64,000 bases of DNA from JAICXG01 sp963801255 (GTDB lineage: Bacteria > Verrucomicrobiota > Verrucomicrobiia > Chthoniobacterales > UBA10450). Below the pieces are notes generated by a model. It was not told where the DNA came from and did no database searches. It saw only the letters and a list, made by a program, of their open reading frames with translations. Below are positions 1-8,496 of this stretch, piece by piece; positions within the stretch are counted from its first letter, which is position 1, and each line of letters starts with the position of its first letter. The position numbers were made by a program, and so were the translations under genes. The DNA is taken from positions 62,001-126,000 of the forward strand of contig CAWDEC010000019.1 in assembly GCA_963801255.1 (NCBI GenBank), read 5' to 3'.

Positions 1-1
1 G

Positions 2-283
2 CGCGGCCTTGGGCCCTCTCTCTCCGATCAGGTGGCCGGAGTGCTCGCGGACCCGGTGATCCAGGTGGCCAATGGAGACGGTGATATTATCGACACAAAC
101 GATAACTGGATGGACGATCCCAACAACCAAACCATCTCGGACTTGGGGCTGGCGCCAACCGATCCTAACGAATCGGCCCTTTATGAGATACTCGAACCCG
201 GTACTTACACCGTGCTCCTGAGCGGTTCGGGCGGTACCTCGGGAATTGGCTTGGTCGAATCCTATAACGTCGACGGCCAATAA
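2..283 (+). CDS. C-terminal end of a secreted verrucomicrobial repeat protein (partial)
   Basis: Only the last 93 residues are present; the reading frame is open from the left edge, so the gene starts outside the window. The protein has the pattern RGLGPSL, then an ADPVIQV strand, a D/N-rich turn with NDNW, a LAPTDPNESA segment and a final TYTVLLSG ... GIGLVESYNVD strand. This arrangement is familiar from beta-rich C-terminal domains of large exported proteins in Verrucomicrobia, often annotated as Ig-like or autotransporter-associated. The D/N clusters suggest calcium binding, which is inference. A strong terminator follows directly. The function of the full protein cannot be told from this piece. 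Confidence 0.75.
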   Translation, partial: RGLGPSLSDQVAGVLADPVIQVANGDGDIIDTNDNWMDDPNNQTISDLGLAPTDPNESALYEILEPGTYTVLLSGSGGTSGIGLVESYNVDGQ

Positions 284-301
284 CTCATTTAACCTCGCAA
301 C

Positions 302-342
302 AACGCCCGGCCGGGGTTTTCTCTGGCCGGGCGTTTGTTTTC
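302..342 (+). terminator. Rho-independent terminator
   Basis: A perfect 11-bp inverted repeat, AACGCCCGGCC (302-312) and GGCCGGGCGTT (325-335), encloses a 12-base loop and is followed by TGTTTTCC. It sits 19 bases past the stop codon of the left-edge gene, so it ends that transcript. The rest of the gap to position 519 holds two copies of the TCGTTAGGC word (451-459 and 498-506) and nothing else I can recognise. Confidence 0.85.
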
Positions 343-519
343 CGCGGGTCGCGTTTGGGGACTCTTGCCGCCGCGCTCTTGTTGTTTCACGTCCTCGGAT
401 CGTGGGCCGGGCAGAGTCGCGCTCGCGGCACCCCGTCGCAGCCGCTGGTTTCGTTAGGCATGCACACCGGGAATGGCAATATCACAATCGACGCCATTCG
501 TTAGGCAAATTTCCGCGCT

Positions 520-1899
520 TTACGGCGCCTTCCTTGGCGGCACGCCAAATTGCTCCAGCGTTTTGTGGTCGTCCTCCGCCTTTGCCAGCAAGCCTATCTT
601 GCGATAGCACTCCTCGCGTTTCGTGAGGGCAGCGGCGGTTTGATTGATCGAGAGCGCGTGTGTCAGGGAATCGATTGCCGCCTTGTAGTCGTCCCGTTCC
701 ATTTCCAGTTCACCCCGATATTGCCAGGCGGTCGCGAGAGTTGGATCGAATTCGATGGCGCGTAAAATCTGTCCGTAGGCCTCCGTTTTGCGCTGCAACT
801 TTGCCAGGGCATAACCAGCTTCTGCGCATGCGTCGGCCGATTTTGGCTCTGTTGCCAGAGCGCTTTTTGCATCCGTGAGGGCAAGCTGCGACTGGCCGAT
901 CTCGTTCAAATGCCAGGCGCGGTTCGTAAGCAGTTCAGCGTCCTTCGGCTCGGTGGTAATCTCCGCATCAAGCCGGCTGATGGTTTGCAGAAACTCCGGA
1001 GACAAAGTCTCCAGTTTAAGCGTGGGAAAGACCGTGGCCTCTGCCTCGCGGCCAAGCGCCCTGGCCGCCAGCGCGTGAAACAGCTTCGGGCGCACCGCGT
1101 TCGGGGCCAGTTGCGCCGCGCGCTTCGCATCGTCGAAAGCGAGGGCGGGATCGCCCGCTCTCAGGAAAAGCAGGGCGCGGTCGGCGAGGAGACCGGCATC
1201 GTTAGGGAAGGTGTGTAACTGCCCGTCCAGCTCCCCCACTTCATGGAGGAATTTTCCCAGTCGATTGAAGCGTGTCAGTTCCTGCCTAACGAGCGCGTCT
1301 TGCGGAGCGACCTCTTGCGCGCGCTGCAAATCCACTCGCGCCGCTTCCCAATTGTGGAGATGCCGATAGGAAGTTGCCCGGTTCACCAAATACCTTGGAT
1401 TGTCACCTGCCGTCATTGCCTGCGTCCAGGCCAGGGAGGCTTCGCGCCAGTTTTCCTGTTCTTGTTCAAGTCGCGCGATCTTGGCCCAAACCCGCGGTTT
1501 CTCGGCTCCTTCGACCGCAGCTTGTCGCCAGGCGGCGTTTGCTTCCGTCGCCCGCCCAGCCGCCAGGGCAAGATCGCCGCGATATTCGTCGAATTTTGAC
1601 GAGGGCGTTTTTATCGCTGCGCGCCAGTTGGCTAACGTCTTTTCCAGACCGGCGAAATCGCGAGCTCCGCACTGTGCCTGCGCCAGACGACGCCAGGCGC
1701 CATCATCGTGAGGGGAAAATTGCAGTACTTGGCGGGCGAGCGGAATGGCTTGGGCAAATTGATGCGTGCGCAGTGCCTGCCGCAGTTCAACGCGGGCACT
1801 TTTCTCCTCCGGCGAAAGACGCTTCGTACAGCCACTTGTTCCGACGGCTAAGGCGAGCGTGGGGACGAGCAGGAGACGCGAGGAATCGGAAAAATTCAT
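520..1899 (-). CDS. TPR-repeat lipoprotein
   Basis: 459 residues. The N-terminus (MNFSDSSRLLLVPTLALAVG) followed by TSGC is a lipoprotein signal peptide with Cys near residue 24 as the lipidated residue. The rest is a string of helical hairpins with TPR character, for example the segments around PRVWAKIARLEQEQENWREASLAWTQ, DALVRQELTRFNRLG and LATAWQYRGELEMERDDYKAAIDSLTHALSIN. It should be a membrane-anchored protein-interaction scaffold; no catalytic motif is visible. The start is the first ATG and fits the signal peptide. It is divergent from yajQ with about 80 bp between. Partner and pathway are unknown. Confidence 0.8.
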   Translation of the reverse strand: MNFSDSSRLLLVPTLALAVGTSGCTKRLSPEEKSARVELRQALRTHQFAQAIPLARQVLQFSPHDDGAWRRLAQAQCGARDFAGLEKTLANWRAAIKTPSSKFDEYRGDLALAAGRATEANAAWRQAAVEGAEKPRVWAKIARLEQEQENWREASLAWTQAMTAGDNPRYLVNRATSYRHLHNWEAARVDLQRAQEVAPQDALVRQELTRFNRLGKFLHEVGELDGQLHTFPNDAGLLADRALLFLRAGDPALAFDDAKRAAQLAPNAVRPKLFHALAARALGREAEATVFPTLKLETLSPEFLQTISRLDAEITTEPKDAELLTNRAWHLNEIGQSQLALTDAKSALATEPKSADACAEAGYALAKLQRKTEAYGQILRAIEFDPTLATAWQYRGELEMERDDYKAAIDSLTHALSINQTAAALTKREECYRKIGLLAKAEDDHKTLEQFGVPPRKAP

Positions 1900-1982
1900 T
1901 GGCGCGAACGAGGAAATGCGGAAGATAACGAGAGCCTCTCCATCTCATTCCGCAATCCGCATTCTACGCTCCGCCATTCGTC

Positions 1983-2468
1983 ATGCCTTCATTCGATATC
2001 GTTTCCGAAGTGGACAAACAGGAAATCGACAACGCGCTGAACCAGGCGCGCAAGGAGCTCGCCGCGCGCTTCGATTTCAAAGGCTCGACCGCGGAGATCC
2101 AATCCGAGAAAGACAAGATCGTTCTGACGGCAGAGGATGGGGCGCGCTTGCGCGGCTTGCGCGAAATTGTCGTCGGCAAGTTGTCGAAACGAGGCGTCGA
2201 CCTGCGCAACGTAGCGCAGGAGGAACCCGCCATTTCGTCCATGGGTCACGCGCGCCAGGAACTAAAAATTCAGCAGGGACTTGAAGGTGAAAAGGCCAAG
2301 GAAATCATTCAGGCAATTAAAGCCGGCGGTTTCAAAGTTCAGAACCAGCTACAGGACCGCCAGATTCGCGTCACCGGGAAGAAGCGCGACGAACTGCAGG
2401 AAGTGATTGCCTTCGTCCGGAGCAAAGACTTTGGCGTGGCGACGATTTTCAAAAACTTCCGCGACTAG
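1983..2468 (+). CDS. yajQ: YajQ family nucleotide-binding protein
   Basis: 161 residues, close to the usual length of about 163. The N-terminus MPSFDIVSEVDKQEIDNALN and the following KELAARFDFKG are diagnostic of the YajQ (UPF0234) family, and the end (SKDFGVATIFKNFRD) matches as well. YajQ folds as two RNP-like domains and in some bacteria binds cyclic di-GMP or nucleic acid; that is family knowledge and not shown here. It is a single gene, convergent with moaD and 27 bp away from it. Confidence 0.93.
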   Translation: MPSFDIVSEVDKQEIDNALNQARKELAARFDFKGSTAEIQSEKDKIVLTAEDGARLRGLREIVVGKLSKRGVDLRNVAQEEPAISSMGHARQELKIQQGLEGEKAKEIIQAIKAGGFKVQNQLQDRQIRVTGKKRDELQEVIAFVRSKDFGVATIFKNFRD

Positions 2469-2495
2469 GCGAACAAACGTCTTCGAGCAGGAGTC

Positions 2496-2741
2496 TTAAC
2501 CGCCCTGGACAGGTGGCATCAGAGCGATCTGATCGTTCGGCCGGAGGACTTGCTTGCGGTCGACAAAATCGACTCCAACGCCGACGAGAAGATTGGCATC
2601 CCATTTTTCGAGGCCCGGAAAACGTCGATAAAGCTGGGCAAGCAAATCGTTCACGGTTGCGCCTTCTGGGAGTTCGACGCTCAGCTCGCCGTGGCCGACG
2701 ATCTCCCTGAGCTGAGAAAAGAATTGTGTCGTAAGTTGCAA
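2496..2741 (-). CDS. moaD: Molybdopterin synthase small subunit (MoaD/ThiS family)
   Basis: 81 residues with the beta-grasp sulfur-carrier pattern: MQLTTQFFSQLREIVG, then LPEGATVNDLLAQL, and the essential C-terminal Gly-Gly (PPVQGG) that is thiocarboxylated. MoaD delivers sulfur to precursor Z when making molybdopterin; the MoaE partner is not in this window. The only fitting start is TTG, 12 bases after the hpt stop, with no clear Shine-Dalgarno, so translation is probably coupled to hpt. Three tandem copies of the TCGTTAG word span this junction. ThiS is the alternative, but the sequence looks more like MoaD and moeA lies 12 kb away. Confidence 0.82.
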   Translation of the reverse strand: MQLTTQFFSQLREIVGHGELSVELPEGATVNDLLAQLYRRFPGLEKWDANLLVGVGVDFVDRKQVLRPNDQIALMPPVQGG

Positions 2742-2743
2742 TT

Positions 2744-2769
2744 TCGTTAGTCGTTAGGCATCGTTAGGC
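2744..2769. repeat. Three head-to-tail copies of the TCGTTAG(GC) word
   Basis: Copies at 2744-2750 (heptamer only), 2751-2759 and 2761-2769, all in the same orientation, cover the hpt stop codon and the gap before moaD. This is the densest cluster of the word in the window. On the gene strand the copies read GCCTAACGA; one encodes Pro-Asn-Asp near the end of Hpt and the next supplies its Ala codon and TAA stop. Confidence 0.9.
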
Positions 2770-3308
2770 GAGGCGAAGAGTTTCTCTTTTCGCAAGACGC
2801 CGATGCACGGCAGGTTGCGATAGTGCTCCATATAGTCGAGCCCGTAACCGACGACGAATTCATCATCGATATTGAAACCGACATAGTCGGCTTCCACCGG
2901 TCGCAGGCGCGGCCTGAGCTTGCGCAGGAGCACACAGATTTTCACGCTTAATGGATTCTTGCTCTCCAGCTTGTCGCGAATCGCTCCCAGGGTTACCCCG
3001 CTATCGAGAATGTCGTCGAGGATGAGGATGTGCCGGCCTGCGACATCGGGTAGCGCGATCTGGTTAAAGATAATTTCGCCGCTCGTCGTGGTGCCGCCGT
3101 GGTAACTCGCGACACTCAGGCAATCGAGTTTCAGCGGGAGCGGAATACGTCGCAGCAGGTCGGCCATGAGAATAATGCTGCCGTTAAGGATCGCGATCAC
3201 AGTCAGTTCGCGATCGCGATATTCGGACGAAATCTCTGCGGCCAGTTCGTCAAGCCGACGCAGGATGGTGGCTTCATCGAATAGCACCCGTTCCAGATCC
3301 TCCTGCAT
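2754..3308 (-). CDS. hpt: Hypoxanthine phosphoribosyltransferase
   Basis: 184 residues, the normal size. It carries the PRPP-binding signature ILILDDILDSGVTLGAI (about residues 94-110), the early loop NGSIILMADLLRRIP, and SVASYHGGTTTSGE, all typical of bacterial hypoxanthine/guanine phosphoribosyltransferases. It salvages hypoxanthine and guanine to IMP and GMP with PRPP in the cytoplasm. The start is ATG. moaD follows 12 bases later on the same strand, so the two look co-transcribed. The stop codon TAA lies inside a copy of the dispersed nonamer. Confidence 0.93.
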   Translation of the reverse strand: MQEDLERVLFDEATILRRLDELAAEISSEYRDRELTVIAILNGSIILMADLLRRIPLPLKLDCLSVASYHGGTTTSGEIIFNQIALPDVAGRHILILDDILDSGVTLGAIRDKLESKNPLSVKICVLLRKLRPRLRPVEADYVGFNIDDEFVVGYGLDYMEHYRNLPCIGVLRKEKLFASPNDA

Positions 3309-3355
3309 CGATGGAATCTAGTCAGAAGAGGAGCGAGGTGAAGGACGGTTCGCCT

Positions 3356-3949
3356 TCACGGCCCCGCGAGCGCCTGGCGGATTTCAATCGTGAGGTGAGG
3401 ATCGCCGTTGATCGTTAGTCCACGCTGCCACAGCTCGATGGCGCGCTGTTTCTCTCCAGCGCGCTGAGCCGCCAGCCCGGCGTTGAGGTAGAGAAGCTGG
3501 CGATCGAAAGGGCCCAGGCGCGCGGGCTCCTTTTCGACGAGCGCCACCAGTTCATCGAATTCAGTTCGCGCTATTTGCCGCCGGCCAAGAATGGCAGGGA
3601 AAGCTTCATTCGTGACCGCGCGTTGCAGCAGAACTCGACAGTCGTTAGGCGCACCCGCCGCGGCTTCGTCCATCAGCGTGATGCCTTTGCGCAGAGCAGA
3701 AAGTTTAGCAAAACCGATCGAAAGATCGCGGCTGCGCAGAGTCCAGGCGCTTCCGAGGTAGACGCGCGCCAGTTGATCGTTAGGTTCCTGTGCGAGCCGT
3801 GCTTCCAAAGCGGCGATGCAATCCACCACCGCCTGCTTGTCGCCGCGCAGCCCGCGCGCATAAAGATCCGCAATGCCCTTGTCTTCAAAAGCGACCGCGC
3901 CTAACGAAAATGCGGCGAGCGCGAGCAGAACAAGAAGCGCGCATCGCAT
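3356..3949 (-). CDS. Exported TPR-like protein of unknown role
   Basis: 197 residues from the ATG at 3949; a TTG three codons upstream would overlap the divergent gene. The N-terminus MRCALLVLLALAAFSLGAVAF is a classic cleavable signal peptide. The mature part contains alpha-helical repeats (QLARVYLGSAWTLRSRDLS, RQLLYLNAGLAAQRAGEKQRAIELWQRG) resembling degenerate TPRs. No catalytic residues stand out. Its start faces that of the sulfotransferase gene, with the two starts only 9 bases apart and oppositely oriented, so promoters must lie inside the neighbouring reading frames. Confidence 0.7.
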   Translation of the reverse strand: MRCALLVLLALAAFSLGAVAFEDKGIADLYARGLRGDKQAVVDCIAALEARLAQEPNDQLARVYLGSAWTLRSRDLSIGFAKLSALRKGITLMDEAAAGAPNDCRVLLQRAVTNEAFPAILGRRQIARTEFDELVALVEKEPARLGPFDRQLLYLNAGLAAQRAGEKQRAIELWQRGLTINGDPHLTIEIRQALAGP

Positions 3950-3957
3950 CGGAAACA

Positions 3958-4860
3958 ATGACTAAATCGTCTGGCGAAGACAAACCTGTGACGCGTTTTC
4001 CCCGTCGCGTGCTCGGCAGGCTCTTGCCGGGAAAAGCGCGTCACCCGGAACGGAATGTCATCGCCTTCACCACCCACAAGGCGGGTTCGATGGTCTTGCA
4101 TCGCGTGCTGAAAGACATCTGTGAGTTGAACCGCATCCGCTATTACTCCTCGAGCAGGTCGCAGTTGCCCTTCGAGCGCATGTTTTCCGGGGAAGATTTC
4201 ATCGCCAAGCGAAGCGGCTGCTTCGGCCCGGTGCGCTTCTTCGTGCCGACGCATGCCTTGGACGAGGCGAGCATCATTCTGCACCTGCGCGATCCACGCG
4301 ATGTGCTGGTCTCGATGTTCTACAGCTATTGCTACATGCACGCGGGGGAAATCGAGGCTCATACCGGTTATCGCAAGAAAGTGGCCGAGGCAGGTATCGA
4401 CAAGTTCGTTCTCGATATGGTGGGCGCGGGGTTTGACGATTACCGCGGCGATTACGGCATCGGCTCGCGTTACAAGGAATACGTCGGCAATGTGCGCGAT
4501 CGTTACGAGCGTTATCTGGTTGAACTCTGCGACCGACCAAACACGATCGTCCTTTCCTACGAAGAGATGGTGCTCGCCTTTCCGAGTTGGCTGGGCAAAC
4601 TCCTTGTCGCCTTTAGCCTAACGAATCCGGACGAGACGTTCGCGGTCGTGGAAGCGCGTCACGCCAACAGTGTATCGGCGGGCGAAGAGGAAGACATCTG
4701 GGCACACAAGCGCAAGGTCACGCCCGGCGATCACCGCGAAAAACTTCAAGCCGGGACGATCCGGCGATTGGACGAGATTTTTGCGCCGGTCCTGCATCGC
4801 CTCGGATACTCGGGCGCAGACTACGCCGCGACCGGTATCCCGCAGCAGCCGATTCGCTAG
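3958..4860 (+). CDS. PAPS-dependent sulfotransferase domain protein
   Basis: 300 residues from the ATG at 3958; the frame is open further upstream but that part overlaps the divergent gene and looks non-coding. IAFTTHKAGSMVLHRVLKD near residue 37 fits the 5'-phosphosulfate loop, and LRDPRDVLVSMFYSY near residue 110 fits the 3'-phosphate-binding motif of sulfotransferases. It would transfer sulfate from PAPS to an acceptor that cannot be predicted, such as a sugar or surface glycan. No PAPS biosynthesis genes are adjacent. The gene is convergent with the metallopeptidase gene, 36 bp apart. Confidence 0.8.
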   Translation: MTKSSGEDKPVTRFPRRVLGRLLPGKARHPERNVIAFTTHKAGSMVLHRVLKDICELNRIRYYSSSRSQLPFERMFSGEDFIAKRSGCFGPVRFFVPTHALDEASIILHLRDPRDVLVSMFYSYCYMHAGEIEAHTGYRKKVAEAGIDKFVLDMVGAGFDDYRGDYGIGSRYKEYVGNVRDRYERYLVELCDRPNTIVLSYEEMVLAFPSWLGKLLVAFSLTNPDETFAVVEARHANSVSAGEEEDIWAHKRKVTPGDHREKLQAGTIRRLDEIFAPVLHRLGYSGADYAATGIPQQPIR

Positions 4861-4896
4861 GGAAATGGCCCGTCGCGGTAATTCGCCTCAGCCTCG

Positions 4897-6576
4897 TTAG
4901 GGGAACTCGTGCACCAACTGCTCCGCGGTGGTGAACTTCGGTTCGATATCCACCGGAATGCCCGCCATCTTGCTCAGCACCTGCGTGAGTTCCGGTTTGA
5001 TTGAGCCAGCGTTCGGCAGGAGCGCCTTGGCTTTCTCATAATTTCCCTCCGCCTGCACCGTCATGATTTCGCGGGTCAAACCTTCCACCGCGCTTTTAAT
5101 CTTCTCCATGTTAACGGAAAATGTGCCGTCCGGATTGGAGACAAAGCCGCCGTGCTCGAGGATGTAATTGAACTGCACGATCATGCCGCGACCGTGCGCC
5201 TCGGTTGTTCCAAAGCGGATGGTGCGAAAACTCGAGGCGAGATAAGTCACGTAAAGCGGGCGCTCGAGCGACTTCGGCAGCGCGCCTTTGTCGATCAGGT
5301 ATTGAAGGGCAAAGAGCGCCGAGATGTCCGCTTTTGCCTCTTCCAGCGCGCTGTAGGTATCCTTGAGCTCTTCCCGTACGGTGGACTTGCGGCCGTTGAT
5401 CGTCACGTCGTGTGGGCCTAGGCCGTGCATCAGCTCGTGCACCACGATGTGAGTGAAGAAGGCATCGAATGAGAGATCCTTTTGGTCGTTAGGCGAAAGC
5501 ACGACCTTCGAAATCGGCACCAGTGTCTTGGCAAATTTCGCGTCCTGCACATTCTTCAGCATGACCCGTTTCGATCCTTTCTCGCGGGTCACCCTTTCAT
5601 CGTTAGGCAAATTATAGGCTGCAGTCTGAACGCCATGATTCGCATCTCCCGCGCAGAAGATTTCGTTCACCACCACCATGGGCGATAGCGCGCCGAGCTT
5701 CGGGTTCCGATACTTCGGATCGATCGGGAGATGGTTCTCGATGTCCTGAAGTTGACCGGAGAATTTCTTCAGTTTGGCACTTTCCGCTTCATCCTGCACG
5801 GTGATGAAGGCTTCAAAGGCGGCTTTGTAATTGAACCATTCGTCGTTATAGACTTCGTAGGGGCCGATGGTTGGCTCGATAGCGTTGGTCAACTCCATCC
5901 AGGCCACGTCGCTCTCATAGTAGTCATTGCTCAGAAAGGCGTCGGCCCGCGTAGAAAGGAAACGTTTCAGGGTGGGCTCGCTTGCCGCCTTGGCCGCATC
6001 GCGCAGCAGTTGAGCGGCGCGAATCAGCTCGCCCTGGTACTCGATGTTGTAAGGGACAAGAGTGAGCTTCCGCTCGGCATCTCGCCTAACGACCGTGAAG
6101 AATCCCTTCGCGCGCTCCTGTTCGTCCGCCGGCAGAGTAGGAATCCATTTCTCGATTTCCGGCTTGGTCGCGTCCAGCGGGTAAAAGTTCGCACCCCGCG
6201 GTTTTTGCGGCGCGCCGAAAATGAAAGGCGCGTCGTGATCGAGATTCGACCAAGGACCCTTGTTGAGGAGAAAGTAATGCAGCCGCGCCCGTCCGTCGGC
6301 GCTTTGGTCGCCCGCCAGGTCGAGCAGCATGGAAGGATTCTGCGACCAAATCTGACGCAGGAAGATTCCATCGATGATGCGGGAAGCCTCAACCAGTTTG
6401 GCCAGGACTTTGCGGTCGTTAGGCGAAAACTTTGAGAGGTCGACCTTGATTTCAGTGGGAGCAAAACGGGACATCAACTTCTCCAGTCTCGCCTGATTGA
6501 GTTGAGGTCCCAGCTGGGCCTGAGTCGTGGCAGCGGTCGTGGCCAGCACCGCGAACAGAATTACAGGAATTTTCAT
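4897..6576 (-). CDS. Exported M49-like (dipeptidyl peptidase III-type) zinc metallopeptidase
   Basis: 559 residues from the ATG at 6576, chosen because MKIPVILFAVLATTAATTQAQ is a signal peptide; an upstream ATG at 6600 only adds eight residues. The zinc site is clear: HIVVHELMHGLGPH with an HExxH core, followed about 45 residues later by EEAKAD, matching the HE..H / EExxAD arrangement of the M49 dipeptidyl-peptidase 3 group. Here the motif is HELMH rather than the HELLGH insertion form of eukaryotic DPP III. Export implies periplasmic peptide hydrolysis. The stop codon TAA lies in a CCCTAACGA copy of the dispersed word. Exact substrates are unknown. Confidence 0.78.
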   Translation of the reverse strand: MKIPVILFAVLATTAATTQAQLGPQLNQARLEKLMSRFAPTEIKVDLSKFSPNDRKVLAKLVEASRIIDGIFLRQIWSQNPSMLLDLAGDQSADGRARLHYFLLNKGPWSNLDHDAPFIFGAPQKPRGANFYPLDATKPEIEKWIPTLPADEQERAKGFFTVVRRDAERKLTLVPYNIEYQGELIRAAQLLRDAAKAASEPTLKRFLSTRADAFLSNDYYESDVAWMELTNAIEPTIGPYEVYNDEWFNYKAAFEAFITVQDEAESAKLKKFSGQLQDIENHLPIDPKYRNPKLGALSPMVVVNEIFCAGDANHGVQTAAYNLPNDERVTREKGSKRVMLKNVQDAKFAKTLVPISKVVLSPNDQKDLSFDAFFTHIVVHELMHGLGPHDVTINGRKSTVREELKDTYSALEEAKADISALFALQYLIDKGALPKSLERPLYVTYLASSFRTIRFGTTEAHGRGMIVQFNYILEHGGFVSNPDGTFSVNMEKIKSAVEGLTREIMTVQAEGNYEKAKALLPNAGSIKPELTQVLSKMAGIPVDIEPKFTTAEQLVHEFP

Positions 6577-6687
6577 CGGCGTGAGGAAGTCTATCCGCAT
6601 AAACGGAATCGGATGCGAGCGAAAATGTCTTCCAGCCGGTCGGCGATTTCGATTCGAATCGCGCCGCTCTTTGAACCCTTTCGAATC

Positions 6688-8379
6688 CTATATTACGCCG
6701 GAAATCGGCTTTGCCCTGGCGCGGCCGGGTGAGCGAACCGGTGAAATTCTGACAACGTTGTCTGGATCGTAGTCGATCAGCTTGAGCCAATCTTCTACGA
6801 TATCGGTTGCGGGCAGGATTTCGTTTTCGAGATACTCAGCATTGAAGGCGGCCTGCAAATCGGTCTCGCTGATGCCTTCGTCCTTCCCGCTCGCGATGGA
6901 ACGTTTGATCGCCATGCCTTTTGCCCGTTCGACAACCGAGGCAATGATGGCGCCGCTAATGACATCGCTGCGATAAAGCGCTTCCTTGCGGCCGCTGCGC
7001 AGCGTCACTTCGAGGAGGCGATTCTCTTCGCGCTCGGCAAACTGACTTGCGAGCAGCCGATCGATCAGCGCAGCGATCGCGGCTTCGATTGATTCATGAC
7101 CTTCCCGGATCGCGTGGTCGTAGGGCAATTCGTTCGTTAGGTAAATGCGATAAACTTCTTGCGCGCCCTGTTTGTTAGGGCGGCGCACCTTGATCTTGCG
7201 GTCGATCCGGCCCGGTCGCAGGATGGCGGGATCAATCAGATCAGCACGATTTGAGGCCAGAATGATCACGACCTCGTTGAGCGAATTAATGCCGTCCATC
7301 TCTGTGCAAAACATTGGCACAAGCGTGGAGAGGATGTTCGAGTAACGCGAAGCGCGTCGCGTCCCCAGAATGCTCTCCGCCTCGTCGATAAAGAGAAACG
7401 GCATGTAACCCTCGCGGCGTTTCTCGCGCGCCGTGGCAAAAATCTCGCGCACCATTCGCTCCGACTCGCCGACCCACATATTAAGAATCTCGGGACCCTT
7501 GATGTGCATGAAGTATTCCCGCATGTCGGCGCCGGTTTTGTCGCGCAACTGCTTCGTCAGGTTATAGGCGGTCGCTTTGCCGATGAGCGTCTTGCCGCAG
7601 CCCGGCGGCCCGTAAAGGAGAAAGCCTTTCGGCGTGGCGTGCTGGAATTTCTTGAAGAGCTCTTCGTGCAAGAGCGGTAGCTCGATCGCGTCGCGAATCG
7701 CCTGCAGCGCTTCGTCCTGGCCACCCACTCTTTCCCAGGGCAGCTCCGGCACTTCATCAAGATAGTGATCGCGCGCTTGCGGCGTGGCGAGCAGTTCGAG
7801 CGCGACACGATAGTTGGCGTCCACCCGCACGTCGTCACCCGTCTTCAGCAGCGTCTTGGCCAGCTTGGCCGAACGCTGCAGGACCAACGACTGCAGCCCA
7901 TGTTCCGCGCCGACCCGCAATCGATCGTCGCTCAGCACTTCCGCGATTTTCGTTACGGGCCCGGCCGTTTCAAAGCCCAGATCGCCCACGATGACGTAAG
8001 CCTCGTTCACGAGAACACGCGTGCCTTTTTGTAATTTCGTTAGGCTGATGCGCGGATCGACGTTGCAATAATAGTCCGCACCACCGACGACAATCTGCGC
8101 CGTATCCCGCGCCGGGCTGCCGAGAAACGTGCCGATGCGGTTGGCCGGCGAGGTGACCTTTTTGATCACCTGCTCGAGCTTCTCGATCATCTCGCGCGCG
8201 TCGCCCACCATTTGTTCCTGCGCCTCGATCTCAGAGCGCAGGATGAGCAAGCGCTCCCGCGCAAAATCACCCGGCGCCAAAAGCGCGACTGCGCGATCAA
8301 AAGCCTCCAGCAGGCTGAGCTGCTCGTCGTCGTTAGGCAGCTCGCCCCTTTCCGGCCGCCGATTCCTTTCGTCGCTCAT
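6688..8379 (-). CDS. Mpa/ARC-like proteasomal AAA+ ATPase
   Basis: 563 residues from the ATG at 8379, preceded by purine-rich GGGGAAAAGGGGA; an ATG 16 codons upstream is less likely. Order of domains: charged N-terminus, coiled coil (about 20-75), OB-type domains (about 80-190), AAA+ module with Walker A GPPGCGKT (257-264), Walker B FLFIDEAE (328-335) and second-region ASNRADLIDPAILRPGRIDRKI. This is the architecture of Mpa/ARC, the ring ATPase feeding the bacterial 20S proteasome. The C-terminus ends RARAKPISGVI, lacking the QYL or HbYX-type docking tail. No proteasome subunit, Pup/UBact, PafA or Dop gene is nearby, so the partner is unknown. Confidence 0.85.
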   Translation of the reverse strand: MSDERNRRPERGELPNDDEQLSLLEAFDRAVALLAPGDFARERLLILRSEIEAQEQMVGDAREMIEKLEQVIKKVTSPANRIGTFLGSPARDTAQIVVGGADYYCNVDPRISLTKLQKGTRVLVNEAYVIVGDLGFETAGPVTKIAEVLSDDRLRVGAEHGLQSLVLQRSAKLAKTLLKTGDDVRVDANYRVALELLATPQARDHYLDEVPELPWERVGGQDEALQAIRDAIELPLLHEELFKKFQHATPKGFLLYGPPGCGKTLIGKATAYNLTKQLRDKTGADMREYFMHIKGPEILNMWVGESERMVREIFATAREKRREGYMPFLFIDEAESILGTRRASRYSNILSTLVPMFCTEMDGINSLNEVVIILASNRADLIDPAILRPGRIDRKIKVRRPNKQGAQEVYRIYLTNELPYDHAIREGHESIEAAIAALIDRLLASQFAEREENRLLEVTLRSGRKEALYRSDVISGAIIASVVERAKGMAIKRSIASGKDEGISETDLQAAFNAEYLENEILPATDIVEDWLKLIDYDPDNVVRISPVRSPGRARAKPISGVI

Positions 8380-8496
8380 TCCCCTTTTCCCCTTGTTCTG
8401 ATTATTCAGAAAATAATACGCGCGCAACTTTCTGGCTGCAATTGAGGCGTCAATCGGACCACCTCCACGTTCTCAGGCGATATGATGAAACCCCAA

